From Halicephalobus mephisto (Eukaryota > Nematoda > Chromadorea > Rhabditida > Panagrolaimidae), in assembly GCA_009193035.1 (NCBI GenBank), contig SWDT01000135.1, positions 1-64,000 of the forward strand: DNA of 64,000 nucleotides, in the 5' to 3' direction. A model generated the notes under the pieces. The model saw only the letters and a list, made by a program, of their open reading frames with translations, was not told the origin of the DNA and searched no databases. The number at the start of each line of letters is the position of its first letter. Positions within the stretch are counted from its first letter, which is position 1. The position numbers and the translations under genes were made by a program. Shown here piece by piece: positions 39,201 through 54,427 of the stretch.

Positions 39201-40587
39201 TATAGATTTCTAAAGTTTCCAGTTAAGATCGAAAATTGCAAAACTTGTGTTCATATGTTTCTGCAAAATTGGAAAAGATTGCGACAGATTATGGAAAATC
39301 TCAGTCTTATGATGTTCTGTAATCTTGTTGAAAAATGTAATTAAGAAATTTTGCAAAATCTCAACTGGCTTGTTCATTAATGAAAAAAATTAACCATTAC
39401 CGTATTCGGCCCCAGTAGTGTACCTGGTTCCGAAACCGAATCCTCTTAATTCGACGAAGATGTTCACGTACTCGTCTGTGTTCATCTGGAGGTCATTGAG
39501 AGCAATGAGGTGAGCTCTTCTGTCTCTGTCGAATTCGTAACAGCTCACGATTACTGTAATTATTCGTCCTTGAAATAAAAAAGAGAAATATACTTACTTC
39601 GAGCCTTTGTAGATACTATATTCAGGATAGATTTCAAGTTGTCTACGGTAGTGATGGCAACAGCCCTCTGGTAACTGATGAAGATATCAGTTTCGTTGTT
39701 GAGGATAGTTTCGATGTCGTTTCTGATAAAAGTACAACGGTTTCTCGAGTCGTTTATGGCATACAGTAACGCAAATTGTTTCCAGTTGTATTCTTTCATC
39801 ACTTCTACGATGGATTTTCCGAGAAGTCTAGAAGTCCCTACAATCGTCGAGACAGTCGGGTATTTTTCATCATCTCCCAACTGGAAGGTATTGACCATGC
39901 CCCAGGTCATGACAGGTTTGTTGTAGAATTTCCCCAGAGATGCCACAATCGTCGCAGCTATAATCAGCAAAGTTTAAAAGAATAAAAATCAACACCAACC
40001 AGCATTACACACAGGACCGAAGATAACGTGAGTTTTCTTTTCAAATAAAGTAGCGGCATATCCCGCGGCAAGGGATTCATCGCATTGGTCATTGACGATC
40101 TCGAAACTAGAAATAATAACTTTTCCTTTTGATAAAAAGTAAGGATTTTTATTTTAAATGTTTAAAGAAACTGTCTCAATAAGAATCCTTTCAAACTTTG
40201 CTTGAAATAAAAAATTTCAGAATCTAATAGCTACCTAGCTTTAAAGAATTTTAAAAACTAATAGACTTTATAAATTACGAAATATCATATGATGTTCTAT
40301 AATATTACCCAAGCCTCGTAAAAGAAAAGTTCAACTAATCCTAAATTTTTTATTCATCACTAAATCAACTCAACTTACCTGAAGTTAAAGTTGTTCAATA
40401 GTTCTTCTTCGACGATCCGATCTATGGCTAGCGGAATCGCTCCGATGGAGTTGTACATTCCGACATCACGATGAAGGGTAGATTCAGGATTATTCGGAAT
40501 CATGATCCCTACCTTGATGATGTTCACAGCCTTGACGGAAGTGAAGACAGAAAGCAGGAACAAACTCGGGAGAGTTATCGTATTCAT
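36237..40587 (-). CDS. Receptor-type guanylyl cyclase (gcy family)
   Basis: Eleven minus-strand exons: 40587-40379, 40106-40000, 39957-39598, 39568-39401, 39115-38434, 38275-38011, 37968-37644, 37600-37451, 37401-37080, 37037-36571, 36517-36237; 1111 residues. Order: signal peptide (MNTITLPSLFLLSVFTSVKA), ligand-binding extracellular domain with Cys pairs, one membrane helix (after CPINFWEVYAVYV), kinase homology domain (KLSDFGCDKF, WMAPEL; GRLTSRNC in place of an active HRD loop), dimerisation helix (ELVEEKKRSDVLLYRMLPK), and a cyclase domain with FFSDVVQFT, KVETIGDGYM and MPRYCLFGDTVNIASRMES. The metal Asp residues and guanine-selecting Glu/Cys are present, so it should make cGMP. In nematodes this family acts mainly in sensory neurons. 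The last intron before the cyclase core is 42 bp and in frame. Confidence 0.93.
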
Positions 40588-41656
40588 TTTGAAAATGAAT
40601 GTACCATATACCTGGAAAGGTCTTTATAAACACCTCCTGGATTACTTCGAGGGTCTTCAAATTATATCCGAAGGAAAACTTTTGACATTTACCAAGAAGT
40701 ACATTTATTATTTTTTGTAAGAACGCGGATTGAAAAAAGGCTTCATCAGCGTGTAAAAGGAAATTCTACGCTTGTATCAGTCTATCTCGTGGCAGAAACC
40801 TTATTGTTGTAAGTGTAATTACGAATCACCTCATGTACCACGTAGATCGTTTTTAGGGGATTTTCCGATGACATTTAAGAATCTCTTGGACTGAAACCCC
40901 GTCGAAGAACGTTAATATAAAATTCTACAACTTTGGTTTCACTTACACGACCCCGCTTATCCATATTGAAACACTTCCTTCGTAATAAGATGATTTTTGA
41001 AATGAATTTTCGTATTTTATCAATGTTTGAAATCAATTGTTTTTTCATGCTGCAAGATTCGTGTCTCAAGAATTTATGTTTCAATTCAGAAATTAAAGTA
41101 GAGTAAAAAGCACTTGTAATAAAGTAATTTAATTTGTAAATTCTGAATTTCAAATCAAAAGTTCATCTTCAAAATCCACAATTCTGAAAACTAGTACTTA
41201 ATTTTTAAAAAATCTAAAATTTCACAAATATTTAATTTTTAAAAAATCTAAAATTTCACAAAAAAGCAAAAATTTACGTAGAATGGTCGTTAAACTTCCA
41301 TATAAAAAATCTAAAATTATTTAAAACAACTTTTAACTTTTCGAATTAAAATTGTTGGAATTCGAACATAAAGTTCTGGGACACAAGTGTCAAAAACATT
41401 ATTAACTGTAATTATATATTTATTTATTGTAGTGAACAATTTGAAGTATAATAGAATGATTTATGTAGTCATTAATCCATGAATCAACGACACTCATAAA
41501 TCCTCTTCTATTTTTGTACTATATCTGCACTCAATCACTACGTACTTCTCCAAAAACTCTGATGGAAAATCCGTTCCTAAAATCCAGCAAATCGTTCGTG
41601 GCAATTTTTCTGTTTACATGTATAAATTTTACAAAATCATCGCATCTTTCATACAG

Positions 41657-42005
41657 AAAAATATACATTAGAACAGTTCTAATTTACCGGATATATTAAA
41701 TTCAATACATCGATATTCACTTAACGTACTAACACACAAAATATAATATGTCTGATATATTAGAAATATTTCAATGTATCTGTATATTATATACCATATA
41801 TCCTTTTTTGTCCACTTATATGTTTTCACACATATAGAAAAATATACATTAAAACAGTTCTAATTTATCAGATATATTAAATTCAATGTACTGGTCATTA
41901 AATTCAATACATCGATATTCACTTAACGTACTAACATATAAAATATAATATGTCTGATATATTAGAAATATTTCAATGTGTCTGTATATTATATACCATA
42001 TATGC
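41657..42005 (+). repeat. Direct duplication of ~150-175 bp
   Basis: Units at about 41657-41805 and 41837-42005 both read GAAAAATATACATTARAACA, GTTCTAATTTA, GATATATTAAATTCAA...ACATCGATATTCACTTAACG and AATATAATATGTCTGATATA. The second carries a 20-bp internal duplication (ATTAAATTCAATRYA). Near-identity implies a recent event. Confidence 0.75.
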
Positions 42006-42257
42006 TTTTTTATGTAGAATATACATGTCAGAAGTAAATATGTAGTCTTCATATTAGTCCACGAATTCCGTGGTTGGCTGTGCTGAGAATATCCCAACGA
42101 TAATAAAAAGTAAGAATTTCGAAATCAGTAAAAAAAACATATTTAAAATAAAGTTTTTACCATTTGAAAATCCGTTTTTTTCAGAAATTTTAAGATTAAA
42201 TAAAAAATTTACAATATTTACAGTCCTTAATTTGATATTCTTTTTTTCGGTTTCTCA

Positions 42258-42515
42258 TTTCGAATTTGACGAAATAGATAAAATTGTTATAAAAATTTTA
42301 ATTTTTACAAAACAGTCTCGAGGGGAATTTCTAGAATTTGATATTTCAGATATCGATCCTAAACTTTTGCTCTTATAAAAATTAAAATTAACATTATTTC
42401 GAAACAGTCTCGAGGGGAATTTCTACATTTTAGGATTTCTAGAATTTGATATTTCAGATATCAATCCTGAACTTTTGCTCTTATAAAAATTAAAATAAAC
42501 ATTATTACGAAATTC
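42258..42515 (+). repeat. Dispersed dimer repeat, second copy
   Basis: Same family as 35085-35350: GACGAAATAGATAAAATTG, then two units of AGTCTCGAGGGGAATTTCTA..GATATTTCAGATATCRATCC..AACTTTTGCTCTTATAAAAA. Same orientation as the first copy. Confidence 0.7.
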
Positions 42516-42716
42516 TTTCGAGAAAAATCTTAAGACTTCTAAGAACTTTAAGGATTCTCAATTGTGGATAATTCTCATCTTTTTCCATTGAATCCTGAAA
42601 AGTCCTTAAAATTCCTACAAGATCCCGACAAATTTCAAAATCTTCAACCAAACTAAGTGATTTTATGAACTTTTTCGGATTCTGTTTATAAAAATAAAAC
42701 AAATTTTGTCACTGTT

Positions 42717-43045
42717 AGGATAGAAAAAGAAAAAACATCCCTAATCTTTAGTTTAATAATAAAGCACAGACAATAATCATAAATCTTACATAAGACAACT
42801 GAGAATCTCATTCATATTCTATAGTATTCTAAGATCTCTGATATCCAGACTATATCTTCAGAAGCTCTCTTTCTAGTGTAGCTTTTATCCCAATAGTAAT
42901 CTTTCCTCAATAATAAGGCACAGACAATAATCATATATCTTCTACAACAGACAATTAAGGATCTCACTCATGTTCTACAGTATTCCATGATCTCTGATAT
43001 CTAGGTTATCTTTTCAGGAACTCTCTTTCTAGTCTAATTGCTACC
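42717..43045 (+). repeat. Dispersed 153-bp dimer repeat, copy 1
   Basis: Two units about 153 bp apart, each with AATAATAARGCACAGACAAT, AATCATAWATCTT, CTCATTCATRTTCTAYAGTA, ATCTCTGATATC and CTCTCTTTCTAGT. The sequence recurs at 58378-58830 with very high similarity. It has no long ORF. Confidence 0.8.
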
Positions 43046-43329
43046 CCAGAAGTCACAAAATTATTTCAAAACGGATTTTCAAAACCTTCTAAAAATCGAA
43101 ATTCAGAAGTTATTGATTTAAAATGTCAAAAATTCTATGCAAACCTTTTATCATGGGTGGTTTTAACTTCAACGAAAAAGTTCTTTGATGAAATAATGTC
43201 TCAATTATAGAATCGGGATTTGCATTATTATGGTTATTATCAATGTATATTCAGTAGAAGAGTGAAATGCCCTCAGGAAAAAAGCAACATTTGAACAAAA
43301 CACATCTGTGTTCCGATTTGCCGAAGTTC

Positions 43330-43575
43330 GAAATCAAAGTTGGTGTTCAAAGTTTGAGGTTCAAGTTCGCAATTGGAAATCAAAGTTGATCTTTAAAGTT
43401 TAAGGTCTAAGTTCATAGTTCGAAATCAAAGTTGATCTTTAAAGTTTGAGGTCTAACTTCGCAGTTCGAAATCAAAGTTGATGATCAGTGTTCGAAATCA
43501 AAGTTGACGGTCAGAATTTGAGGTTCAAGTTCAAAATCCAATTTGACTTTTAGAGTTCGAAATCGAAGTTGAAAT
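43330..43575 (+). repeat. Tandem repeat, GTTCGAAATCAAAGTTGATC units
   Basis: About six degenerate copies of a 35-45 bp unit, GTTCGAAATCAAAGTTGATC-TTTAAAGTTTGAGGTCTAA. It lies in the spacer left of the tRNA. Confidence 0.65.
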
Positions 43576-44223
43576 TTGGATTTTTCTATTTCAAAAAACT
43601 GTTTTACCTGAATCGAAACTTCAAATTTATTTCAATTTTGAAGTAAAATAGAACGTAAAAGTCGTGTTTTAACGCGAAAAGTCCAAATTTCGAAAGTTAT
43701 GTCCAAGTACGAAAAGTCCGAATTTCGACTTTGATGAAATAAACTTTAAATATAAAATCCGAAATTTTAAATAAAATAAAATACAGATTTTTGAAATAGA
43801 AAAATCTATAAATGTTATCTTAGAACGAAAAGTCCGAATTTCGATCGTTGACTTTGATGAAAAAAAACATTAATGTTTTAAAAATCAAAATTTAAAAAAT
43901 TATGGAATAATTGATCCACAACATCCACAGATTTGTTGAAATCACTAGAATCCAGATCTTTATCCAAAAAAATCCTGAAAATCACCAAATTCGGTCATCT
44001 TTGAAAAATTCCGAAAATCACAAATAATTTTATTTTTAAATTATATATTTATTTTTAAAACATCCCATTTTCCTCCAGGGTATTCTAATTTTCAACTAAT
44101 TTAATTTCGACGATTTTCAGTCCAAAATATTTTTTTTAAAATTTTTATTTAAAAATCGATTTTAAGGAAGCTAAAAATCGAAACAAATCAAGTTATAAAA
44201 CTAATAATCTCGTTTTCCCTCCG

Positions 44224-44305
44224 GCTGTAGTGGCCGAGTGGTTATGGCGTTCGATTCCCAATCGTATACCCTCGTGGTGCGCGGGTTCGAATCCCGCCTA
44301 CAGCG
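44224..44305 (+). tRNA. Long-variable-arm tRNA, anticodon CCC (nev-tRNA-Gly type)
   Basis: 82 nt. Acceptor stem GCTGTAG/CTACAGC is perfect. D arm GCC-GAGTGGTTAT-GGC; anticodon arm TTCGA-TTCCCAA-TCGTA with one T-T mismatch; 14-nt variable arm TACCCTCGTGGTGC with an ACC/GGT stem; T arm GCGGG-TTCGAAT-CCCGC perfect; TTTTT follows at 44309-44313. The anticodon reads CCC (Gly), but the class II shape is that of Ser/Leu tRNAs. This is the hallmark of the nematode V-arm tRNAs described in C. elegans, reported to accept leucine in vitro. The discriminator base here reads G, which is typical of serine tRNAs, so the amino acid charged is an open question. Confidence 0.85.
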
Positions 44306-45040
44306 CTATTTTTAGGATTCGGAACATATTCGGGACAAATCCAAGAAAATTCAACGTATCTCTGAAAAAAGAGGATTTAATATATCTCTGAAGAAATTAA
44401 AAAATTAAATCTCATCCTCAAAGGTCTGTTTTCTAAAATTTAAAAATTTCCAACTTGATTTTAAAATTTTCATTTCAATGAAACTTGAAAAATCTGTTTA
44501 GTGAATTTTGGTGCGTTTTAGTTTTCTGTAATGGAGTACTAGTTTGTAACTTCTGGAGTATTTAACTGGTGCACAGTAGTTATTGATGTGATTGTTGTTC
44601 AAATATCCTTTCTAATTATGTACGTTTTGTTGAAATAAGAAATTTTAAACAAATTTCCATCTTCATTAGTGTTTTAAAATTGAAAAAATTGATATTTTAG
44701 AAATTCAAGTATCTTTCATATATTTAATTCCTCAATTTACCGATTATGAAATTTTCGAAATATGGAAATATTGTGGTTTTAACTCCAGAAGCTTGGATTC
44801 TGGGTCTGGAATATCTTCATATATGACGAAACAAGAAACGATTAATTTCTTATTAAATTTTGTTTTATTATGGAAGTTATTAAATAATGTTGTACTTAAA
44901 AATTGTGTTTTGATTATTTAAATTGTTTTTAGTAAATTTAAAAAATAAAATTTGCATTGCTCTGAATTTTTGCATTGTGTTCCGAATGTTTGGTTCTTTC
45001 GCAACTGGATTTTTTTTCGAATTTGTTTTCAGTCGTTATT
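44306..45040. other. Intergenic and DDX41 promoter
   Basis: A/T-rich spacer between the tRNA and the helicase. Its right end has TTTTCAG 9 nt before the DDX41 ATG, a likely trans-splice acceptor. Nothing else is recognisable. Confidence 0.45.
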
Positions 45041-48346
<3,306 letters not shown>

Positions 48347-48529
48347 TCTCAGATGTGGTTGTATTGGATTTGGATTTTTTGGATTTTTATAAATAATGTT
48401 TTTTTTATTAATTGGTGATTTTAGATTTTTTAGTGAAGTTTTTTTTGGTTTTAGAATATTAAAATTTTTAAACCAAAATATGTAGATTTTGTGCAATTTT
48501 TGGACGAATATGTTGATATCAGGGTTGAA

Positions 48530-48950
48530 TTTGCAGGTTGCGTGCAAAGTTATGGCAAGTTGGTCGATACTGTAGTTATATTTATAAAAATTTCGAAATC
48601 AAATTTGCAGGTTGCATGCAACATTATGACAGATATGATATTTTTATTTACATTTATAAAAAATCCGAAATCAAACCTGCAGATTGCATGCAATATTATG
48701 ATAAATCGATATCAAAATTAAAATTAAATCTGCAGGTTGCGTGCAACATTATGGCAGATACATTGGTATTTTATTTACATTTATAAGAACTTCCAAATCA
48801 GAACCAAACTTGCACGTTGCATGCAAAGTTATGACAGATAAATCGATATCAAAATTAAAATTAAATCTGCAGGTTGCATGCAATATTATGGTAGATAAAT
48901 GAAAATAAAACCTGCAGGTTGCGTGCAATATTATAAAAATTGGTTTACTT
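48530..48950 (+). repeat. Minisatellite, GCAGGTTGCRTGCAACATTATG units
   Basis: Six copies at about 60-70 bp spacing of AAATCTGCAGGTTGCRTGCA-ACATTATGRCAGAT, separated by A/T-rich DNA. Reverse-complement relatives occur at 53195-53470 and 61200-61490, and a single copy at about 26960. Confidence 0.75.
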
Positions 48951-50419
48951 AATTGTTGTACAAAATTCAGTTTAATTTTGATTTCGAAGATTTACAAACA
49001 TCGGCAAGAAGCTATTTTGGTGGAATTTAAGAACTATTTAGAAAATTGAGAAATTCATAAAAGTGTTTACTTTGTGTTATTTACTATTTCTACTATTTCA
49101 ATAAATCTTGGCCAGTTAAAAAATGAAAAATCCGAATATATTAAAAATTAAAATTCACACTTAAAAATAATTTTGAATTATAATTAATTTTTAATTTTTT
49201 TTATTCAAAAATTTCATTTTTTTTAAATTCAAAAAAAGTAGATAATTTTAAGTTTAATTTCTTTGATTCAAAAATTATATTTTTTTAAATTCAAAAAATT
49301 AAAAATTTTATGAAATAAATTTTAAAAAATTAAAAATTACTGTATTTAAAAAATGTCCTGTTCCCGACACGAAAATTCGTATTTGGAGGTTTTTGTCTTA
49401 AAAGATGAATGAGTTATTAATTATGTATGAAAAAAACTAAAATATTTAATTTTTAATTCATCCTTATTCCTAATAAAAAAGTTCATTTTTAAATTTTTAA
49501 TTTTATAAAATTTCGAGATTCTTATTTTTAAAGATTTTTTATTTTATAAAATTTCGAAATTATTTTTTTTTCCGAATTTTTTTAAAATTTCGAAATTCTT
49601 AATTTTTATAAAATTTTTTAATTCCTATTTTTTTCGAATTTTTATTTTATAAAATTTCGAAATTCTTAATTATTTTAAAAATAATTAATTTTTTAAAATT
49701 TATTTCATAAAATTTTTAATTCTTTAAATAGTGATTAATTTTTAACTATTATCTTGGTTTGGATGTGAAAATTAATTTTTTTCAAATTTTTATTTTACGA
49801 AATTTCGAAATTTTCAATTATCCTAAAAATAGTGAATTTTTAACTAGTACTTATTTCCCGACACGAAAATTCGTCCTTGAAAATTCTTGATTTCAGTACT
49901 ACACTCTTCTCTCGTTGCACTTATGCCTCGTAAATCCTTCAAAATCTGTCTTGTGCATTTTCGTAATCATTGTCTAAGAACTTGGATTTTTTTATCCTGG
50001 ATTTGACGTCGATAATTCCCCTAATCTCTCAAAATTTTTAAAATAGAAAAAATTTTATTTTTTTAAAATTTAAATTAAAATTTTTATTTTTTTTAAATTT
50101 AAACTAAAATTTTTATTTTTTTTTTAATTTAAATTTAAATTTTTATTTTTTTTTAAATTTAATTTTTTTTTTTACTTTTTAAAAATTTAAATTTTTACTT
50201 TTTTTAAGAATTTAAATTTTTTTTAGTTTTTAATTTTTTTTTAAATTTTAATTTTAATTTTTATTTTTTTAAGAATTATAATTTAAAAATCTAAATTTAA
50301 ATTTTTTTAGTTTTTTTTGGAAATATTTTTTAAAATTTTTTAGAATTGGTTTGTTTTTTATAAATGATTTTATTTTTCCTGGATTGTAATTTTATTAGTT
50401 TTATCCAATGTTATCTTAA

Positions 50420-50623
50420 ATGTTAAAACAAGAACCGGAAAACGAAAATCCATGGGGAACACTCTGGCAGTTTCCTTTTCCACTTGAAAAAGAGACAAAC
50501 GACCTCGATTGCAGCCATTGCCGGAAGGAAGGGCTTCCGCTGGCTAGGCGGTTCCCAGTCCTCTGCGATTCCTGCACAAACATCACTTTTTCGATTGTCG
50601 TTGTTTCGACTGTTTACGATTAA
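50420..50623 (+). CDS. Small ORF with two CxxC pairs, doubtful
   Basis: A 67-codon frame from an ATG (MLKQEPENENPWGTLWQF) with CSHC and, after 16 residues, CDSC, as in a small zinc ribbon. The composition is clearly less A/T-rich than the DNA on either side, which suggests it is or was an exon. It sits 100 bp upstream of GLY-20, but no splice joins it to that gene in frame. I do not recognise a family. Confidence 0.35.
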   Translation: MLKQEPENENPWGTLWQFPFPLEKETNDLDCSHCRKEGLPLARRFPVLCDSCTNITFSIVVVSTVYD

Positions 50624-50722
50624 AATTTGATAGTTTATTATTCTAGAAAAATGAACTTATCGTCATTCTGATCGGGAAAATTTGAATGGGATCTGGTTTG
50701 ACTATTGATCAGATTTTCTACA

Positions 50723-53700
50723 ATGGTGCTCAAAAAACGATTATCAAGATGTCTAACGGTTGTTTTAGGCATCTCTACGGTGAGTTGATATATGAACTTT
50801 CTGTCTTTTTCAATTTCAATATATAGATTTTAAAAATTCGAAAATATTCATATATGGATCTTTTTATTTCTAAAGATTCTTATAGAAGCCTTGAGAAATT
50901 TTAATATTGGTGTATGGATTTTGAAAATCTTTATTTTCAAAGATTGATATGAATTTTAAAAATTTAAAGATATTAATATATGAGTTTTCTTTATTTTCGA
51001 AAATTGATATATGAGTTTTTTTTATTTTTGAAAATTGATATATGAATTTTTTTGATTTTTAAAAATTAATATATGAATTTTCTTTATTTTCGAAGATTAA
51101 TATATGAGTTTTGAAGATTTTTTAAAATTAATACATGAGTTTTTTTATTTTTAAAAATTGATATATGAGTTTTGAAAATTTTTAATCATATACGAATTTC
51201 AGTTTTGTTTGTTATCTATACTTCTGACGTCACCGCCGACTGATAACACAGAACTTCCATATGATTTTATGACGTTGAATAAGTCCGGTAATTCATTGTT
51301 GAAACCCCCGGTGAATAAATTGAACAATTCGAAATACGATGATGTGTCAAGTTGGAAAGATCTATTCTCCGCTTCTGGAACTATCAAGGACATTGTTGAA
51401 TCCATCAATTATCTCAATTATCATCACGAGATCCGGAACGAAGACAAATTCGGACCTATTAAAGATTCCAAAATCGTCATTGTTGTCCAAGTCCATTCGA
51501 GGTTGGAATACTTGAAGTATCTAATTTCAACTTTGAAAAAATCCATCGGAATCGAGCACGCTGTTATTGTTTTTTCTCACGACATGTACCACGCTGGAAT
51601 CGACGAAGAAATTCAACAAATAGATTTTTGTCGGGTAAATCTTAAATTTTATATAATTTAAATCCACATAATTTCGAATTTTCAAAAATTTAAAAACTTT
51701 TATATAATTTAAATTTTTAAAATTTTATATAATTTAAATTTTTAAAATTTTATATAATTTAAATTTTCTTATTTTTATATAATTTTTTATTTTTCCTAAT
51801 TTTCAGTTTTTATTTTTTTTAATTTTATATAATTCTTATTTTTAAAATTTTCCATTTTTTAAAATTCTTTATGAATTTATATAATTTCTATTTTTTAATT
51901 TTTTTTACCTATTATGTTTGAATTTCCAGGTTATCCAAATCCTGTTTCCTTACAACATCCAGATTTTCGCGAATACTTTCCCAGGATCTGACCCGATTGA
52001 CTGTTCCCCGAATATCTCTCTCAAAGAGTAAGCAATTTTTAAATTTTGGTTTTTATATAAAAAATTTCAGAGCCAAAAAGCAAAATTGCGAAAATTACTT
52101 AAATCACGACACTTACGGTCATTACAGAATCCCAGGAATATCCCAAATAAAACATCATTGGTGGTGGAAAATGAATTACGTTTTTGACGGAATTATTAAT
52201 CGTTACGGACTCGACGAAGCCTACGCTGTTTTGCTCGAAGAAGATCATTATGTATCTCCGGATTTTATTTATGTTTTGTCAAAAATGATCAATTCAAAAG
52301 ATATTTTTTGTCCTGCTTGTCAAGTAATCGCCTTAGGCATCTACTTGAAAACCTACAAAGGTTACGAAAGAGACATCGACAGATTGGGAATCAGCAGCTG
52401 GTTTTCTTCGAAACACAACATGGGAATGGCCATCAATTCCGACACATGGAACGAAATCAGGAATTGCTCGAGGGTAAGATCTTAATTTTTAAATTAATAA
52501 CTGGTTTTGAATGAAATACTTTGATATTAGTTGGTTTTCGGATTTTTATTAATAATTTTATATATGAAAATTAACTTTAGAGGATAGATGGGGTTTTAGG
52601 TGCTATGTGTCCTGATTTGGAAAGTTTTAATCTACTTAGATATAGTTTGAAAACATTGATTACGAAATTACTACTTTCAAAAATTAAACTTTTAGATTAC
52701 TCTAATTTCTAAAAACTTTTAAGAATTCGCCTTGAGACTGTTTGTAAAAAAGTTGATATATGAATTTAATAATATGTAATTGATCTTAAATTTTCAAGAG
52801 ATTACGAAATCGCCATCTCCAAGAATTAAAATTTTAGGTTACTCTAATTTCTAAAAACTTTTAAGAATTCGCTTTGAGACTATTTGTAAAAAAAATTGAT
52901 ATGTGAATTTTACACTTGTATGATATTTATAAATTTTCAGTTATTCTGTGGCTACGATGACTATAACTGGGATTGGTCACTGCTTCAAGTGAGTTTGAAG
53001 TGCATGAAGCAGAAGATGAAAGTTCTTTTTGCAAAAGCCCCTAGAGTCATCCACATTGGAGAATGCGGAGTTCATACTCATCGTTGTGGTCTCCACAATG
53101 CTGCAGAATCTGCAAGGTCTGTTTTTTATTTTAAATCAATGTTGAAATCCATAAAAAAAATATAATTTAATTTTTTCCGACAATTAGATAAATCGGACTG
53201 CTGTAAAGTTGCAAGCAAGCTGCAGATTCAATAATGACTTATCTGTTTGAATATTGCGGGCAAGGTGCAAATTTTTAATATTTTTATTTCAATATCGACT
53301 TATCTGCTCGAATGTTGCGGGCAAGTTGCAAATTTTTAATATTTTGACTTTGATGTTGATTTATTTGTCTAAACTTTGCAAGCAAACTGCCGATTTCTTT
53401 ATATTTTTATGTTAATATCGACTTTTCTGCTCGAATTTTGGAAGCAAACTGCAAATTTTTTGGATTTTGATCCTGATCACTTTAAGACCCCAACAAATTT
53501 CCCAAATTTAGAAAAAGGATAATGATTCATTGACGTTATTTGTTCAAAAATGGATCAAAAACCAGATAATCTTTTCAGTAACAAAAAAGATTGTCTAGGG
53601 ATTAAGAAGATTTATTTTCTAAATAATTATATTTCCAAAAGTGTCAGCAAAAAAACAATGATTCATTGACGTTAATATGTTCAAAAATTACAAAAAATAA

Positions 53701-54073
53701 ACATTTTTTAATAAAAAAAAATTAACATTTAATAAAAAAAATAAATTTTTTTAAATAAGGAAATTTTTAATTTTTTAATAAAAATATTTTAATAAAAAAC
53801 TTAATTTTTTAAATAATTTTTTTCAGAGAACTTTTTGCCAAAAATAATGATTCGTTATTTCCATCAAAATTAGTTGTAGCTGAAATATCGAGTAGAATGC
53901 TGAAGGCATCGAAGCCCAATGGAGGATGGGGAGATATTCGAGATCAAGAACTATGTCTAGCGGATGCTTTTCCTCTGGCAAATCTGGACAAATCCATAAT
54001 TAATTCAAATTCGGCAAAGAAAATTTTTAAAGATAATTTAGAAGATTTAAAAAACCTAATAAGTGAAAATTGA
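50723..54073 (+). CDS. gly-20: N-acetylglucosaminyltransferase II (GLY-20/MGAT2)
   Basis: Six exons, 50723-50779, 51203-51634, 51930-52027, 52071-52473, 52941-53116 and 53827-54073, give 470 residues (human MGAT2 447). Type II topology: short basic tail (MVLKKRLSRC), signal anchor (about 10-30), stem, then the GT16 domain with KIVIVVQVHSRLEYLKYL, FSHD, QIKHHWWWKMNYVF, the LEEDHY block that binds the metal/nucleotide sugar, KHNMGMAI, CGYDDYNWDWSL, HIGECGVH and GGWGDIRDQELC. It acts in the Golgi and adds the second GlcNAc to the trimannosyl core, opening the way to complex N-glycans. A C-terminal extension of about 35 residues after the GGWGDIRD block is rich in Asn and Lys. Intron 4 carries the repeat shared with WASHC5 and DDX41; intron 5 carries the minisatellite. 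Confidence 0.94.
50780..51190 (+). repeat. Intron 1 repeat of GLY-20, TTGATATATGAGTTTT units
   Basis: About nine degenerate copies of a 35-45 bp unit, AAAATTGATATATGAGTTTT-TTTTATTTTTG. Same motif as in introns of WASHC5 and DDX41, here on the coding strand. Confidence 0.7.
52512..52915 (+). repeat. Shared intron repeat, GLY-20 copy
   Basis: In intron 4, from about 38 bp after the donor: ATACTTTGATATTAGTTGGT, TTTTAGGTGCTATGTGTCCT, then tandem TACGAAATTACTACTTTC / GATATATGAATTT units. Same strand as the gene. It is the third of three such introns in the window. Confidence 0.8.
53195..53475 (-). repeat. Minisatellite relative, TTGCGGGCAAGTTGCAAATTT
   Basis: In GLY-20 intron 5, four units about 70-75 bp apart of RAATRTTGCGGGCAAGTTGC-AAATTTTTAATATTTTKATKTYRATATCGACTTATCTGCT. 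It matches, inverted, the 48.5-kb array. Confidence 0.7.
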
Positions 54074-54179
54074 GATTATACGGTATGTACTTAAGGGTAA
54101 TGTTGAATTTCTTTTGCATAATAATTTTGTTTTTTAATAATACGGGTAGTTAAATTTGTATTTTTTATTCCAGGGAAGA

Positions 54180-54427
54180 AATAAATTTTACGATTACTTT
54201 GTTTTTGATATAATTCCTGACACATGACAGTAGACTGACGGTTTCATACATGATGAGAATATGATCGGTCCTGTAACGAAAGGGGACATATCCTTGGGGA
54301 TAGGAGATATCGGATTTCTGAATTCTCGGATTTTCGAATTTGTTTAAAATTGATGACTTTGATGAGGGCCGAACCTGCCGGAACCAAACTTCCGAGGCCG
54401 TGCGCTGACCACTGAGCCACAAAAACA
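54180..54427 (-). repeat. Candidate tRNA-derived SINE
   Basis: Minus strand starts GTGGCTCAGTGGTCAGCGCA (box A match TGGCNNAGTGG), and 32 nt later has GGCAGGTTCGGCCCTCA (box B match GGTTCRANNCC), then about 180 bp of unrelated body ending near an A/T-rich tail. No acceptor stem closes it, so it is not a tRNA. This box A/B head plus body is the structure of a Pol III SINE. It lies 107 bp beyond the GLY-20 stop codon. Confidence 0.6.

Larger units (their letters stand above)
40588..44223. other. Repeat-rich intergenic region
   Basis: No supported gene. It contains the cyclase promoter side, a direct duplication at 41.66-42.0 kb, the AGTCTCGAGGGG dimer at 42.26-42.5 kb, the 153-bp dimer at 42.7-43.04 kb and a short tandem repeat at 43.34-43.57 kb. 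Small frames at 40.9-41.15 and 42.07-42.4 kb are A/T-rich and lack homology features. Confidence 0.45.
48347..50722. other. Intergenic, A/T-rich with minisatellite
   Basis: Contains the GCAGGTTGCRTGCAAC repeat array at 48530-48950, then about 1.4 kb of nearly pure A/T. A small frame at 50420-50623 is listed separately. The GLY-20 promoter lies at the right end. Confidence 0.45.
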
